Source: RZZS01 sp964498755 (GTDB lineage: Bacteria; Pseudomonadota; Alphaproteobacteria; Micavibrionales; Micavibrionaceae). From it: a DNA stretch of 61,316 nt. How positions within the stretch are numbered: the stretch's first letter is position 1; each line of letters starts with the position of its first letter. The stretch is taken from assembly GCA_964498755.1 (NCBI GenBank), contig CAZCIB010000012.1, positions 1-61,316 on the forward strand, read 5' to 3'. Under the pieces are notes generated by a model. The model saw nothing but the letters and a program-made list of their open reading frames with translations. It was not told the origin of the DNA and made no database searches. The translations under genes were made by a program, and so were the position numbers. Positions 34,065 through 43,589 of the stretch are shown here, piece after piece.

Positions 34065-35129
34065 TCAATTGTTATGTTGGTTGAGTGAGCTTGTTTCAGC
34101 GACTATTTCTTTGCCCGGAAACATTTTCCGGGCGAGGGTTTCGTCGCGGAAGGGGACGCCCGCGGTCATGACGACTTCGAGGTCGTAGATAATGTGGAGG
34201 AGATGCGTCTGGTTCACGGGGTCTTTAAGTCCGGCGTAAAACGGGTCGCGCAGCATGCTCTGTCCGAGGCCTTCCAGATAAGCGCCGCCGCCGGGCAGGG
34301 CGCTTAGGGCTTCGATGTCCCGGCCGTTCAATCTTTCTGATCCGAACGGGTTTTTGGCCCTGGAGACGCTCAGGATATCGTCGAGAATTTCGAGCGCGTC
34401 ATGGTCGCTGGCGTTGACCCGCGTTTCATCGGCGTGCCATTGCCGGAAGGCTGCGGCCAGCACGCCGCCTTTGAAATGCCGCGCGGGGTTTCTTTCAAGT
34501 TCCCTGCTATAGGCCTGGGCGATATCGCTTTCCTCGGAGCCGAGAATATAGCGCCAGACGTCGCCATAGCCCGCGCCGCGCAGTTCCCAGCCAACATGAA
34601 TAGCGACGCAGTCGCCGTCGGCGCTGCGGAAGCGTTCCAACATCACCAGATCTTCCGGATTATAGGCGTCTTCAATCCTGCCCAGACTTTCCTCATGCCA
34701 GATGTCGCGCAGCGCGCGGACAAAGCCGAGCAGAACCGCATGCCGGAAGTACACGGAATTCGAGAGGGCTGCCGGGGAAAGCGTGTGATGGTCGATGACG
34801 CAGTTTTTGGTTTCCGTGTTCAGGTGAAATCCGCCGCCGCAAAGATCATCGAGCTCAACCGTCCATCCTTTATGCATGACGGCGTGGATCAGCGCGGAGC
34901 CGCACGGGCTTTTGAGAGCCATGGCGGCGCACCAGACAAGAACTTCACGGTCATTTTTGAATTTTGTAATCCGGTCGGGACTTTGTCCCGCAGCGTCCAG
35001 TGCGAGACTGTGCAGCGCCAGATCGTCTTCCTCACGGATGTCAATGCTTAGAGCCTGCGCCGCAACCAGTTCTGACGAAGGCTGTAGCGCCTTCTTCAAA
35101 CTGGATTTTCTCGTATGGTCGCTTCTCAT
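34065..35129 (-). CDS. Paralogous hypothetical protein, second of pair
   Basis: This 354-residue soluble protein is a paralogue of the gene upstream. The shared core reads here LRDIWHEESLGR...GWELRGAGYGDVWRYI...SDIAQAYSREL. The upstream gene reads LRRVWQH...AWELQLSGYHAAWERI...SDLTRVFAREA. I believe this matches the family called DUF6782 putative metallopeptidase, but from memory. The zinc-protease HExxH motif is not intact. I start at ATG 35129, 26 bp after the upstream stop; the frame is open to 35507 but overlaps that gene. Its C-terminal tail is duplicated in altered form at 32098-32154. Confidence 0.72.
   Translation of the reverse strand: MRSDHTRKSSLKKALQPSSELVAAQALSIDIREEDDLALHSLALDAAGQSPDRITKFKNDREVLVWCAAMALKSPCGSALIHAVMHKGWTVELDDLCGGGFHLNTETKNCVIDHHTLSPAALSNSVYFRHAVLLGFVRALRDIWHEESLGRIEDAYNPEDLVMLERFRSADGDCVAIHVGWELRGAGYGDVWRYILGSEESDIAQAYSRELERNPARHFKGGVLAAAFRQWHADETRVNASDHDALEILDDILSVSRAKNPFGSERLNGRDIEALSALPGGGAYLEGLGQSMLRDPFYAGLKDPVNQTHLLHIIYDLEVVMTAGVPFRDETLARKMFPGKEIVAETSSLNQHNN
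34115..34146. repeat. 32-bp direct repeat, proximal copy in host 3' end
   Basis: Identical over 32 bp to 32123-32154, spaced 1992 bp apart. This copy encodes Arg-Asp-Glu-Thr-Leu-Ala-Arg-Lys-Met-Phe-Pro-Gly near the C-terminus of the intact gene. Confidence 0.8.
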
Positions 35130-35154
35130 GGCCGTTCTGCCCGAAGGGGATTGA

Positions 35155-36525
35155 TTAACATGTCTCCCGGCCCGCAAGGCAGGGGAACGCAATAATGTTG
35201 GCGTTGCCGCCGCTTGAGGCGTTCCGGGCTTTGCAAGCTGCGCCTGTTGTTGTTTCGTCTGTATTCTCGCCATGCGCTTGGGATGGACGCGGGAAGGCGA
35301 TGATTTTCTGGACAGAGCCATGACCGGTTTCCTTTTTTCTTTCGGGATGATCATGTAAGAACGCATGATCGTGAGGACCGGTTCCATGTTGCAATTCCTG
35401 TTCCGTTTCGCGGAACGACTTTTCAAACTTGATAAACCAGAGGAAATTGGCGTTCGCGCGGTCGCGCACGTCGGCGAATACGGGGTCGGCGATGATCGTG
35501 GCGGCATATTGTGCCAGGTAATTCTTGCCGAACGGCACGCTGCCGAGCGCGGCTATCAGATCATTGGTGACCGTGCGGGAGCTTTCCTCCGCCTCGAACA
35601 TGTATCCCTGATAATCGGCCAGCATCTGCTGGATCAATGCCTTGTCGTAAACGCGGCAACGCTCGGACAGGAACCACATTTCAAATGTCGAGGCCATGGC
35701 AAGGCCGTTGTTCAGCGTGCGGAAGTCGAGATATGCCTCGCGCGCGAAAACGCGGGTCAGATCAGACATCGGCGACTTTTCAATGCGCTCCCATGCGGCG
35801 TGATAGCCGCTGAGCTGTAATTCCCAGGCGGTCCGGATCATGGATACCGTAAGGTCGGCCGCCTGCGCCCGGTTCACCAGAATGGCCTGATCCGGGTGGA
35901 AGGTCAGCGGATGCAGCAGGACGCCATTTTTATGTTGCCAGACGCGGCGCAGTTCACGGGCCAGAAGCAAAACCTGCTCTTCTTCCGGCAGCGCGGGATT
36001 CATCATAACCATCTTCGCGTCGCGCAAATACGCCGCGCCCTCGCACTGGCCGCAATAAACAAACGAAATCCCGTGCTCATGGCAAAGCGCAAGAAGCGCA
36101 GCGCCAAAGCGACTTTGCGCCAGAATATCGCTTAATATAGACATATCTTTATGCCCGGGCTTTGATTTTGCTTGCGTCAGATGCTGCGCATTTTCAAAAA
36201 AGCTCTCCAGAATCGCCGCCGTCTCTTCGTATTCGCTCCGGAAATCTTCATACGTGGGCAGGGCATGCGCGGACAAGCCAAGATCAAGATCGTCGAGCAG
36301 TTCCGCTTCACGCAGCTCCTCTTCCAGAGCGTCCTCGAAATCCATGTAGAACAGCGGCTGATCGCCTATGATCGTGGACCGGACCGGCTGATCGTTGTTG
36401 AGGCTGTAGGAGACTCTGCAGACGCGCAGATTGTCCTGTGCGTTTTGATGAGATTTGTTGCCCGTTTTTTTGCCCATGACCCTTAAGAACCCGTTTTTTT
36501 TGTGGCGCGCCTGAAACCCTGACAT
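35155..36525 (-). CDS. Paralogous hypothetical protein, first of pair
   Basis: This 456-residue protein is paralogous to the next gene. The N-terminus (to about 60) is polar, an acidic helical stretch follows (EEELREAELLDDLDLG), and the conserved core spans about 130-330. The core contains GISFVYCGQCEGAAYLRD and LARELRRVWQHK, at the position where a gluzincin HExxH would sit. A low-complexity His/Gly/Lys tail follows. A DUF6782-like assignment is from memory. The start is uncertain between ATG 36525 and 36477; neither has a strong RBS. Function is unknown. Confidence 0.72.
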   Translation of the reverse strand: MSGFQARHKKNGFLRVMGKKTGNKSHQNAQDNLRVCRVSYSLNNDQPVRSTIIGDQPLFYMDFEDALEEELREAELLDDLDLGLSAHALPTYEDFRSEYEETAAILESFFENAQHLTQAKSKPGHKDMSILSDILAQSRFGAALLALCHEHGISFVYCGQCEGAAYLRDAKMVMMNPALPEEEQVLLLARELRRVWQHKNGVLLHPLTFHPDQAILVNRAQAADLTVSMIRTAWELQLSGYHAAWERIEKSPMSDLTRVFAREAYLDFRTLNNGLAMASTFEMWFLSERCRVYDKALIQQMLADYQGYMFEAEESSRTVTNDLIAALGSVPFGKNYLAQYAATIIADPVFADVRDRANANFLWFIKFEKSFRETEQELQHGTGPHDHAFLHDHPERKKETGHGSVQKIIAFPRPSQAHGENTDETTTGAACKARNASSGGNANIIAFPCLAGRETC

Positions 36526-36705
36526 TTCAAGCTTATGTGTTTATTATGCGCCCGAGTTCTTAACGCTTTCCTAGCAGAAAGCGATTTTTTCCATTTTCAA
36601 CAGAAAAAAATTTCAAAGGATTAACAGAGGCTTAAGGAGATATGGCAATATGTAAATAAAAGGCGGCGTTTCTTAATAAATTTTTCCCTCTGCGGTTTGT
36701 CGGCC

Positions 36706-37893
36706 TCAAATGAAATTTACGAGATTAAGTTCGCTTAAACTTGCCGTAACACGGTAAGAGGCCTCGAGCTGGATTTGTAAAAAATTCAGCTGCAGCGCGA
36801 CTTCGTTCATATCCGCGTTCTCTATATCGTCAATGGCGCTCAGAAGCGTGTCTTGCGAGATTTCGTGATCTTTCCTTACGCTAGAGATTGTCGCTCGGAC
36901 TTGTTCCAGCTTGAATTCCTCTTCACGAAGCGAATCGATCGCGCCAACGACCATTTTCTCTATGTTCCCCAGGACGGCGTAAAAGTTGTTCTTTTGTTCA
37001 TCAATTGTAGCTCCGGGCGCGCCTTGCGTAATGACGTTCAAGGGATTGTCGGGGTCGACTTCATCAAGCGCGGGCACAAAATTGTCGTTACGCAAAAAAT
37101 CAAGGGCGACGAGAATATCGCGGAAAGCCGGATTATTCGCCAGAACGGTGTATTCAACCTCCGAGAATTCATCCACCCTTATAAAAACGCCCTTTGCGTT
37201 TCCGGCGCTGAGCTCCGGGGAATAACCGACAGCCGAATCCGTAATGGCGCGGGGACTGACGCTGGCGTCGTTCGTTATGAGGGCCGTGTTAAGTTCCTCC
37301 GAACTTAGCGCGCCGTTTTTCCAGTCATTGATAAGACTGGTGTTCGCATTGGTCAGCAGGCTGGAGTTCAGCAGTGGCTTGGTCGTAGACTGCGCTCCGG
37401 CCAGCAAAAAGCGGTCTCCTTCCTTAACGTTGATAAAGTCTTCCAAAAGCTTGAAAAGCTCGTCGGCGGTACGTTGCAATGTTTTCAACTCAAGGGTCGG
37501 CTCTGAAGAGTCCATGCCGACAGGCGTACGATCATCTTGCGGCGTAAGCGGATCGTCATACAAAACGACGTCGCCTTCCTGCGGGATGCCTTTTCTGACA
37601 AAGCCGCTGAGCGCGTCTGCCAGATTAGAGGCCTGGGACTGAAACTCTTCCAGTGTGTTCAGCATCTGCTTCAGGCGCTGGTCTGCGATTTTGATGTTAT
37701 TCGTATAGGTATCCAGAGCCTTAAAGTCTGCGCGTGCGCGCTGTGACCTGACGGCGTCTTCCCCAAGCCCTTTGAAGCGCTGCGTCTTCTTGCCGGACGC
37801 GAGCTGAACTTGCAGTTCGCCAAGCTGGCTTTGAAGTTGATTTAAGCGGAAGACGTTGTCTTGCGTTTGTCCCAGGGTTGATACTTGAGTCAT
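36706..37893 (-). CDS. flgL: Flagellar hook-filament junction protein FlgL
   Basis: This 395-residue flagellin-like protein (HAP3) joins hook to filament. The N-terminal D0/D1 helix reads VFRLNQLQSQLGELQVQLASGKK and RADFKALDTYTNNI. The matching C-terminal helix reads DIENADMNEVALQLNFLQIQLEASYRVTASLSELNLVNF. The middle carries a variable, surface-type domain. It follows flgK by 16 bp on the same strand. It is exported through the flagellar type III system without a cleaved signal. No other flagellar genes are in the window. Confidence 0.93.
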   Translation of the reverse strand: MTQVSTLGQTQDNVFRLNQLQSQLGELQVQLASGKKTQRFKGLGEDAVRSQRARADFKALDTYTNNIKIADQRLKQMLNTLEEFQSQASNLADALSGFVRKGIPQEGDVVLYDDPLTPQDDRTPVGMDSSEPTLELKTLQRTADELFKLLEDFINVKEGDRFLLAGAQSTTKPLLNSSLLTNANTSLINDWKNGALSSEELNTALITNDASVSPRAITDSAVGYSPELSAGNAKGVFIRVDEFSEVEYTVLANNPAFRDILVALDFLRNDNFVPALDEVDPDNPLNVITQGAPGATIDEQKNNFYAVLGNIEKMVVGAIDSLREEEFKLEQVRATISSVRKDHEISQDTLLSAIDDIENADMNEVALQLNFLQIQLEASYRVTASLSELNLVNFI

Positions 37894-37909
37894 TTTTCAG
37901 CTCCTGATT

Positions 37910-40315
37910 TTATAAGGAATTCAATAAGTCGCGGAACATTTCATCTACGGCGTTCAGTACCCGCGCAGACGAGGCATAGGCGTTTTGCACAAGAATGAGC
38001 TGGGAAAGTTCCTCGTCAACATTGACGCCCGACTGATCCAGAAACTGCCGTTCAATGATTTGCTGGAACGTGCGCTCGTCTTCGAGCCGCGCATCGGCGA
38101 GAACGCTTTTCTCGCTTTGCTTGTTAATCATTCTCTGGCTGTAATCTATGAGAGACGTGGCCCCCAAAATCTCGGTGCTCATGGAGGCCGAAGGCCCAAG
38201 AAAATTTTCCCGAAAGGAGACAAAAACGCCTGAGCTCGTTGAAAGCGCCTGGTTCTGTGATGTTTCAGATCCGTAATTCACTTCTGCGATGGGAGAGCCC
38301 GTGCCGAATAGGGCTTCGATGACGCCTACGCCTCCCGGGATCGCATCGGGGTGCGTACCTGTGCCGTCTGTTTCAAAGGGGCCTCCGAATATCTTGAGAT
38401 CCCCGCCAAAGCTAAACCCGTCATAGGTTGCGGCATTACCATTGCCCGGACGTATAATGAGCTCCCCTGTGGCGCCCAGCAGCGTGGTTTGATTTACCCC
38501 CAGACCCGCAACGCCGTCTGTGTCGCCCGGCGTAGCGATCGCGTCCAGACGTAGTTTTTCAAGCAGCGCATCCTCATCATCTCCTGGTTCGATCGTAATG
38601 CGCTGAACCGGATCATTGCCTACCTGAACTTCAAACCATGGATCAGTGGCTTCCTGGGAAACGGTTGTGAGACCAAGAAATTCAAGCCCGGTTTGTTCAA
38701 TGCCTCCTGCGCCGTCAATTGCGATATCTCCGCGCGAGCGGATAATCAGCTGGCCATTCGATCCAATGGCGGCAGTGGCGTTGTAGCCGGCGTCAACGCC
38801 TCCAAGCTGGGCAGTGATGTGCGTTAAAAGCTGATCTGCGGCATTGTCTCCCGGCCCCAGCGCAATCCCGGCGGCGACGGACAGGTCGATTGTTACCGTG
38901 TCCGTGCCAAGACCGAGGTCAGGGTCGCTGAACTCTATTGTGAACGTATCATTTGGCGGGTCCAGCTGACCATTGGCCGCGGCAATCAGGGTGTTGACCT
39001 CAGTGAATCCATTCAAGTCCCGCGTCCCGCGTATTTCGTTTTCTGAAGCCAGCCCGAGCAGGTCTTGCAGGTTGTCCGTCCCAACTATCGCATCGGTGTC
39101 CAGATTTCGGATTCCCTGAGCCTCCTGATAGGACACGTCCGTAAACGTGAATTCCAATATACGCCGAATGACTTCATTGGATCCTTTCTGTACAGGCTCG
39201 TCACCTGTATACGTGCCTGTTCTTAATAACTCATTATTCTCCACAATCAGTGGATTGACCTGTATTTCCTGTGAGAAGCCAACATAGGCGACAGCAAGAG
39301 GAGGAGTGGAATTCGGGTCAGGCGGCGTGTCGAGCGGAATGCTGCCGGTCTCGTCCGTAAATAGCCTGAGGCCTTGCGCCTGAAAGCGTAACGCCAGTTT
39401 GTGCGCAAGTTCATCCAGTTGTGCAGCGAAGGTTGGCAGTGTCTGGTCGCGCAGCTCCAGAAGAGCTCCGACATTTCCGTTTTCTATTTGTGAAGTAATA
39501 TCTATCGGGTTTTCGCTGTCGGGATTAACAACAAGACCGGCGGTGCGGCTGTCACCGTAATAATTTTGCGAGCTGATCGGGACTGCGGCAAAGCCAAGCT
39601 CTTCGGCTCTGTCGCTTACGAGTTCAACGCCGCTGGCGGTTTGTACGACCATGACCCCGTCGCCGCGAATAAAAAAGCTGATGTCGATCTCTTGCGAAAG
39701 CTCCTTAACGGCCTGATCACGCTTATCCTCGAGCCCGGCCACAGTCCGCCCGATGTTATTGTTGGTGCGTATTTCGCCATTCACATTGGCGATTTGTTCG
39801 AGAAGGTCGTTCATCCGGCTGACGGCAAGATCGATATCGGACTGCGTATCGTTGCGCAAAGTTTGCAAAAGGTCGGCCAGTTCATTGATTCGGGTAGCGG
39901 TTGTATTCGCCTGTTCCGCCGCGCTGCTTAAAAGGATCGTGTCTTCAGGCGCATCCGCGAGAGCGGAAAAAGAATCTTTAAGTTGTGAGATTTCCGCAGC
40001 GATTGACACCTCCCGGTCCGGAGCGCCGTGAAAAGCCTGTATGGAGTCGAGATAACGAACGCGCGTTTCATAATAATTTGTCGTTGAAACCTGCGTGAAG
40101 ATGTCCCTGACAACGTTAAAGTCGACTTTCCGGATGATTGTTTCCGCCCTCACGCCGATGGATCGACCGGAAATAACGTCCGTGGATTGCGGCAAAATCT
40201 TCCGCGTGAATCCTGGCGTGCCGACGTTACTGACGTTATTCGCGATCACGTCAATTTGCTGCTGATGGATCTGAAGGCCGGAAAGAGCCCCGCTTAGAGC
40301 CGTGCCTAAGGACAT
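37910..40315 (-). CDS. flgK: Flagellar hook-associated protein FlgK
   Basis: This 801-residue HAP1 protein has the diagnostic N-terminus ALSGLQIHQQQIDVIANNVSNVGTPGFTR. The C-terminal helix is SGVNVDEELSQLILVQNAYASSARVLNAVDEMFRDLL. The length is well above the roughly 550 residues of enterobacterial FlgK, with Gly/Asp-rich beta insertions at about 400-680, a likely surface-exposed domain. It pairs with flgL downstream. Confidence 0.95.
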   Translation of the reverse strand: MSLGTALSGALSGLQIHQQQIDVIANNVSNVGTPGFTRKILPQSTDVISGRSIGVRAETIIRKVDFNVVRDIFTQVSTTNYYETRVRYLDSIQAFHGAPDREVSIAAEISQLKDSFSALADAPEDTILLSSAAEQANTTATRINELADLLQTLRNDTQSDIDLAVSRMNDLLEQIANVNGEIRTNNNIGRTVAGLEDKRDQAVKELSQEIDISFFIRGDGVMVVQTASGVELVSDRAEELGFAAVPISSQNYYGDSRTAGLVVNPDSENPIDITSQIENGNVGALLELRDQTLPTFAAQLDELAHKLALRFQAQGLRLFTDETGSIPLDTPPDPNSTPPLAVAYVGFSQEIQVNPLIVENNELLRTGTYTGDEPVQKGSNEVIRRILEFTFTDVSYQEAQGIRNLDTDAIVGTDNLQDLLGLASENEIRGTRDLNGFTEVNTLIAAANGQLDPPNDTFTIEFSDPDLGLGTDTVTIDLSVAAGIALGPGDNAADQLLTHITAQLGGVDAGYNATAAIGSNGQLIIRSRGDIAIDGAGGIEQTGLEFLGLTTVSQEATDPWFEVQVGNDPVQRITIEPGDDEDALLEKLRLDAIATPGDTDGVAGLGVNQTTLLGATGELIIRPGNGNAATYDGFSFGGDLKIFGGPFETDGTGTHPDAIPGGVGVIEALFGTGSPIAEVNYGSETSQNQALSTSSGVFVSFRENFLGPSASMSTEILGATSLIDYSQRMINKQSEKSVLADARLEDERTFQQIIERQFLDQSGVNVDEELSQLILVQNAYASSARVLNAVDEMFRDLLNSL

Positions 40316-40381
40316 TTGCTTCCTCTTTCAAAATTTTCCCGAAAGAGGTTCTGCAAAAACAATGCCAGATGTGAAATGCGC

Positions 40382-42241
40382 TTAATCGACCGCTTTTTGA
40401 ACTTCCGCGTCAAGATCGTTCTGAGCCTTGCGCAGGCGGGCTTCGAGGATCATGGTCCAGACCATTTCGTTCCGTCGCGCGGTTTCGAACTGCTTGCGCG
40501 CGCCTATGTTTTCTATCATCTGCATGGCTGTACGCACACGCTCAACATTCGCGCCGGTGTCATATGTTTGCGTATAAAAATCAGGATGCTGGTACATTGT
40601 GTTCATCATGACGCTCAAAAGGCCGCGCTCGCTTGGATTGGGGCCAATCATGTCTGCAATGGCGAAAGCATCCATGCCCATGTCTTCCAGGTAGGATGTA
40701 ATATATGCAGTAGTAAGACCAGCGCTGTTACCTCGCATGGCCTGAATTTGCGCAAAGCTGTCGCGCAGGACGGACCTCATAGCGTATATGGAACGCATAT
40801 CAAGCAGGGCCCGGGCGCCTTCTACCTGGATATCGTTAGGTTCGTCGAGAACATCCGAGGGACTTGGGCGCGGCATTAGCTCATGGGCGAATAGATTTTT
40901 TCCCATAGCGAGAACGTCGGTTTCGTCCTGCGTATTGGCCGCTTCTTCGAAATTCAGGTCCAGCGTATATATTGTGTCAAGCCGGGTATAATCAACGTCA
41001 TTGTTGATTAATCCGGCGGGGCCGCCATCGCACATAAAATCCTGTCCTTCGGCGCTGTTGAAATCAACGTCGCAATACGTGCTCCTGTATTGCTCCAAGC
41101 GCGTTCTGAAATCCTGTGACGGCCCAGCTGGCGCGCCTGCGCCCAGAGATTGATCGCCCGCAACGGAAGGTCCCAAATCTCTGTTGAGGAAATAGCTGTT
41201 TAATGCGCGCGCATTATAGCGCGTTCTGCGCATCAGGTTCGTGAATTCCTGCGAAAAAGTCGCATAAAAACAGATTTGCTGACTCGGGTGATAGTCCCGG
41301 TGCGCTTCGGCTGCTTTTTCCTGTATCCATCTCTGGCGCTCAAGCTGGTGTTTCGCATCAAGAAAGGCCCCGAAAATCTGAGCCTGCTGGACCATGACTG
41401 TTGTCAATTGCTGGGTCATGGCCATAAAGGCGCGAACAAAATTTAACACCACTGAATTCTGCCATGCGCTAATATGATCGGGATAGCACACGCTTAATAC
41501 GGTTCCTGCGGGCGCGCAGTCGCCTGGAAACGTCCATGTCGAAAAAGGCGAACTGAAAGGCCCGGAGGTAAACTGAACAAGGGAGAATTTTCCTTTGCTG
41601 GCCAGTTCTTTCGAAAAACAAATTTCAAAAGAACTGCCGGGTTTCGAAGGTTTCCTGGAGCTTGCCTTTGTGCATATCTGGCCTTTCAGATTCGCAAATG
41701 GCGCGCCAGCAATCGGACCCGTTTTAAACTGTCCCGCCCAGTCAACATATGATGAGGAAACGCTTTTATCATCAAAGCTGACTTCTATCCGGTCGCTTTG
41801 CCGCAATCCGGAACCACTGATATCCACCGCGCCGCTCGCCGCGTCAAAACTGATGGCGAAATTCATAAATTCGTGATCTTGATTATCTGAAAAAATATTC
41901 AGTCTTAAAACCAGTTTTTCAGCTTTTGGATCAATCAGATCCAGATCCGAAAGCGACAGAAAGCCGCTTTTATCCGTTCTCGTCCATATATCGTGCGCTT
42001 CGCCGTCTCCCGTATTCACAAGAGCTTGAACTCTGGCTCCGCCAGGAAGTCCTGTGGCAGTGACGTGACCGCGGACTGTTGTGTTATCGGGGCTGAGGTT
42101 CATGTTATGAACGTGCGTTCCGGAAAAAAAGGCCAAAGCCTGATGCAGCCCGCTGGCCAGCACAACGGAAATAATTGCTATGGAAAGCCAGAGGCTTGCC
42201 GTTTTGAGAGCGGTCAGGAATTTAACGGGCCATACACGCAT
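40382..42241 (-). CDS. T4BSS-linked exported paralogue 1
   Basis: I do not recognise this 619-residue protein, the third gene of a minus-strand three-gene array. An N-terminal hydrophobic signal or anchor (about 10-35) is followed by a beta-rich domain (about 40-250) that the second paralogue lacks. The array's common domain then follows: FMAMTQQLTTVMVQQAQIFG, LDAKHQLERQ, AHRDYHPS, RLEQYRSTYCD, NNDVDYTR, LDMRSIYAMRSV. I start at ATG 42241, with GGAG 8 bp upstream and 4 bp after the previous stop; a start at 42295 would overlap that gene. Proximity to the dot/icm operon suggests a T4BSS link, which is inference. Confidence 0.82.
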   Translation of the reverse strand: MRVWPVKFLTALKTASLWLSIAIISVVLASGLHQALAFFSGTHVHNMNLSPDNTTVRGHVTATGLPGGARVQALVNTGDGEAHDIWTRTDKSGFLSLSDLDLIDPKAEKLVLRLNIFSDNQDHEFMNFAISFDAASGAVDISGSGLRQSDRIEVSFDDKSVSSSYVDWAGQFKTGPIAGAPFANLKGQICTKASSRKPSKPGSSFEICFSKELASKGKFSLVQFTSGPFSSPFSTWTFPGDCAPAGTVLSVCYPDHISAWQNSVVLNFVRAFMAMTQQLTTVMVQQAQIFGAFLDAKHQLERQRWIQEKAAEAHRDYHPSQQICFYATFSQEFTNLMRRTRYNARALNSYFLNRDLGPSVAGDQSLGAGAPAGPSQDFRTRLEQYRSTYCDVDFNSAEGQDFMCDGGPAGLINNDVDYTRLDTIYTLDLNFEEAANTQDETDVLAMGKNLFAHELMPRPSPSDVLDEPNDIQVEGARALLDMRSIYAMRSVLRDSFAQIQAMRGNSAGLTTAYITSYLEDMGMDAFAIADMIGPNPSERGLLSVMMNTMYQHPDFYTQTYDTGANVERVRTAMQMIENIGARKQFETARRNEMVWTMILEARLRKAQNDLDAEVQKAVD

Positions 42242-42245
42242 GGCA

Positions 42246-43511
42246 TTACTCCGAAGGCTGGTCGCCACGGATGCGCCCGAGCTCGTTTTCGACATCTTCC
42301 TGAAGGTCGGCTACGGCAATCTCTCCGGCAATGGCGTTAATCATTTCAAGGCGCCAGCTGCTTTTCAGAATTTGATAGTCAAGCTGAAGCTCAAGCGCCT
42401 GCAATGCGACGCCCATCCGCGCGATGTTATTTTCCGTGTCGTACAGGTGCGTGTAAAACTGCGGATTTTTAAGCGCGTCGACCATGGTTTTTAACTGGCC
42501 GTAGTAGCTGATATTCTCGCCGCCAAGCCGTCCGAGCTCGAATTCATCCGCGCCAAGCTCTTCCAATGTCCTACGTAAAAAAGCATCGTTTCCGCCTGCG
42601 CCTCTCGCACGCAAACCGACCTGGTAATTGTATGCGTTCATCAGAACGCTTCGTTTTGCGATAACTGCGCGCGCATCAAGATACATCTGCTGGTTTTCCG
42701 GGATGTCCAGATAGTCTCTTTGAACGGCTTCAAACGTCTTGTGCGCAAACAGGTAATTTTGAAGAGCGATAACATCTTCTTCATCAGCCGTAGGCGCCCC
42801 GTCCTGAAAATTGACGTCGAGCGTAACGGCGTCATCCACCGTCCTGGTATAGTTGATGTCATTGTTACGACGCGCAGGCGGGCCTCCTCCGCCTTCACAT
42901 AGAAGATCGTTTGCGCCAGCATTATCCTCAAAATCACAATAGGTTGCGATGTATTGTTCAAGCCGGTCCTGAATATCGCCGGGGTAACCGACGCCCGAAC
43001 TTCTCCCATTACTTAATAGCTGGCGTGAGAGGCCTTGTTCGGACAAGGCTCTGGCCACAAATTCCGAGCGTCTTTGCGAGGGCGCCATGGCGCGTACGTT
43101 CGTGCCGACCATGCAGACCTGTTCGCTAGGGTGATATTCTTTATGAGCCTCGGCCTGTAACTGCTGGAAAAGCCGCTGCGTTTCGAGTTGATGCTTGGCG
43201 TCGAGAAAGGACCCGATTATAGCCATTTGCTGCATGGCCACAACAGTAAGCTGCTCGGTCATCATCATCATGGCGCGCAGAATATGAAAAGGAAAGAATT
43301 CTTCCAAAATCCATTCCCGGTGCAGAAGAAATTCATCAGTTATGTGTTCCCTTGTCAAATCATGTTGCAAAGGAACGCACACGGGGCAGGGACACGCTCT
43401 GGCCTTCGAAGGGGTTAAAAAAGAAAAAGCAATAAAGAACGCGACCGCCAGAGGCAGCGCAGCGCAGCAGAAAAACTTCAGGCAGGAAACCGGTTTTTCT
43501 GAAAAATTCAT
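42246..43511 (-). CDS. T4BSS-linked exported paralogue 2
   Basis: This is the smallest member of the array (421 aa), a signal peptide plus the common domain only. The signal has a hydrophobic core at about 15-32 and probably ends at KARA before CPCPVCVPL, a Cys motif matched in paralogue 3. Shared blocks are MMMMTEQLTVVAMQQMAIIG, LDAKHQLETQ, AHKEYHPS, RLEQYIATYCD, RNNDINYTRTV, LDARAVIAKRSV and ADLQEDVENEL. I start at ATG 43511; an upstream start at 43580 gives a basic extension without a good RBS. Function is unknown. The amphipathic Met-rich block could be membrane-active or an assembly helix. Confidence 0.82.
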   Translation of the reverse strand: MNFSEKPVSCLKFFCCAALPLAVAFFIAFSFLTPSKARACPCPVCVPLQHDLTREHITDEFLLHREWILEEFFPFHILRAMMMMTEQLTVVAMQQMAIIGSFLDAKHQLETQRLFQQLQAEAHKEYHPSEQVCMVGTNVRAMAPSQRRSEFVARALSEQGLSRQLLSNGRSSGVGYPGDIQDRLEQYIATYCDFEDNAGANDLLCEGGGGPPARRNNDINYTRTVDDAVTLDVNFQDGAPTADEEDVIALQNYLFAHKTFEAVQRDYLDIPENQQMYLDARAVIAKRSVLMNAYNYQVGLRARGAGGNDAFLRRTLEELGADEFELGRLGGENISYYGQLKTMVDALKNPQFYTHLYDTENNIARMGVALQALELQLDYQILKSSWRLEMINAIAGEIAVADLQEDVENELGRIRGDQPSE

Positions 43512-43589
43512 AATCTTGCCCCCGTGAAGTTGCGAATTAGATTTTTTTGTTCTCTTTAATCTTAGCATTATTCTTTTCATTCCCGAAAA

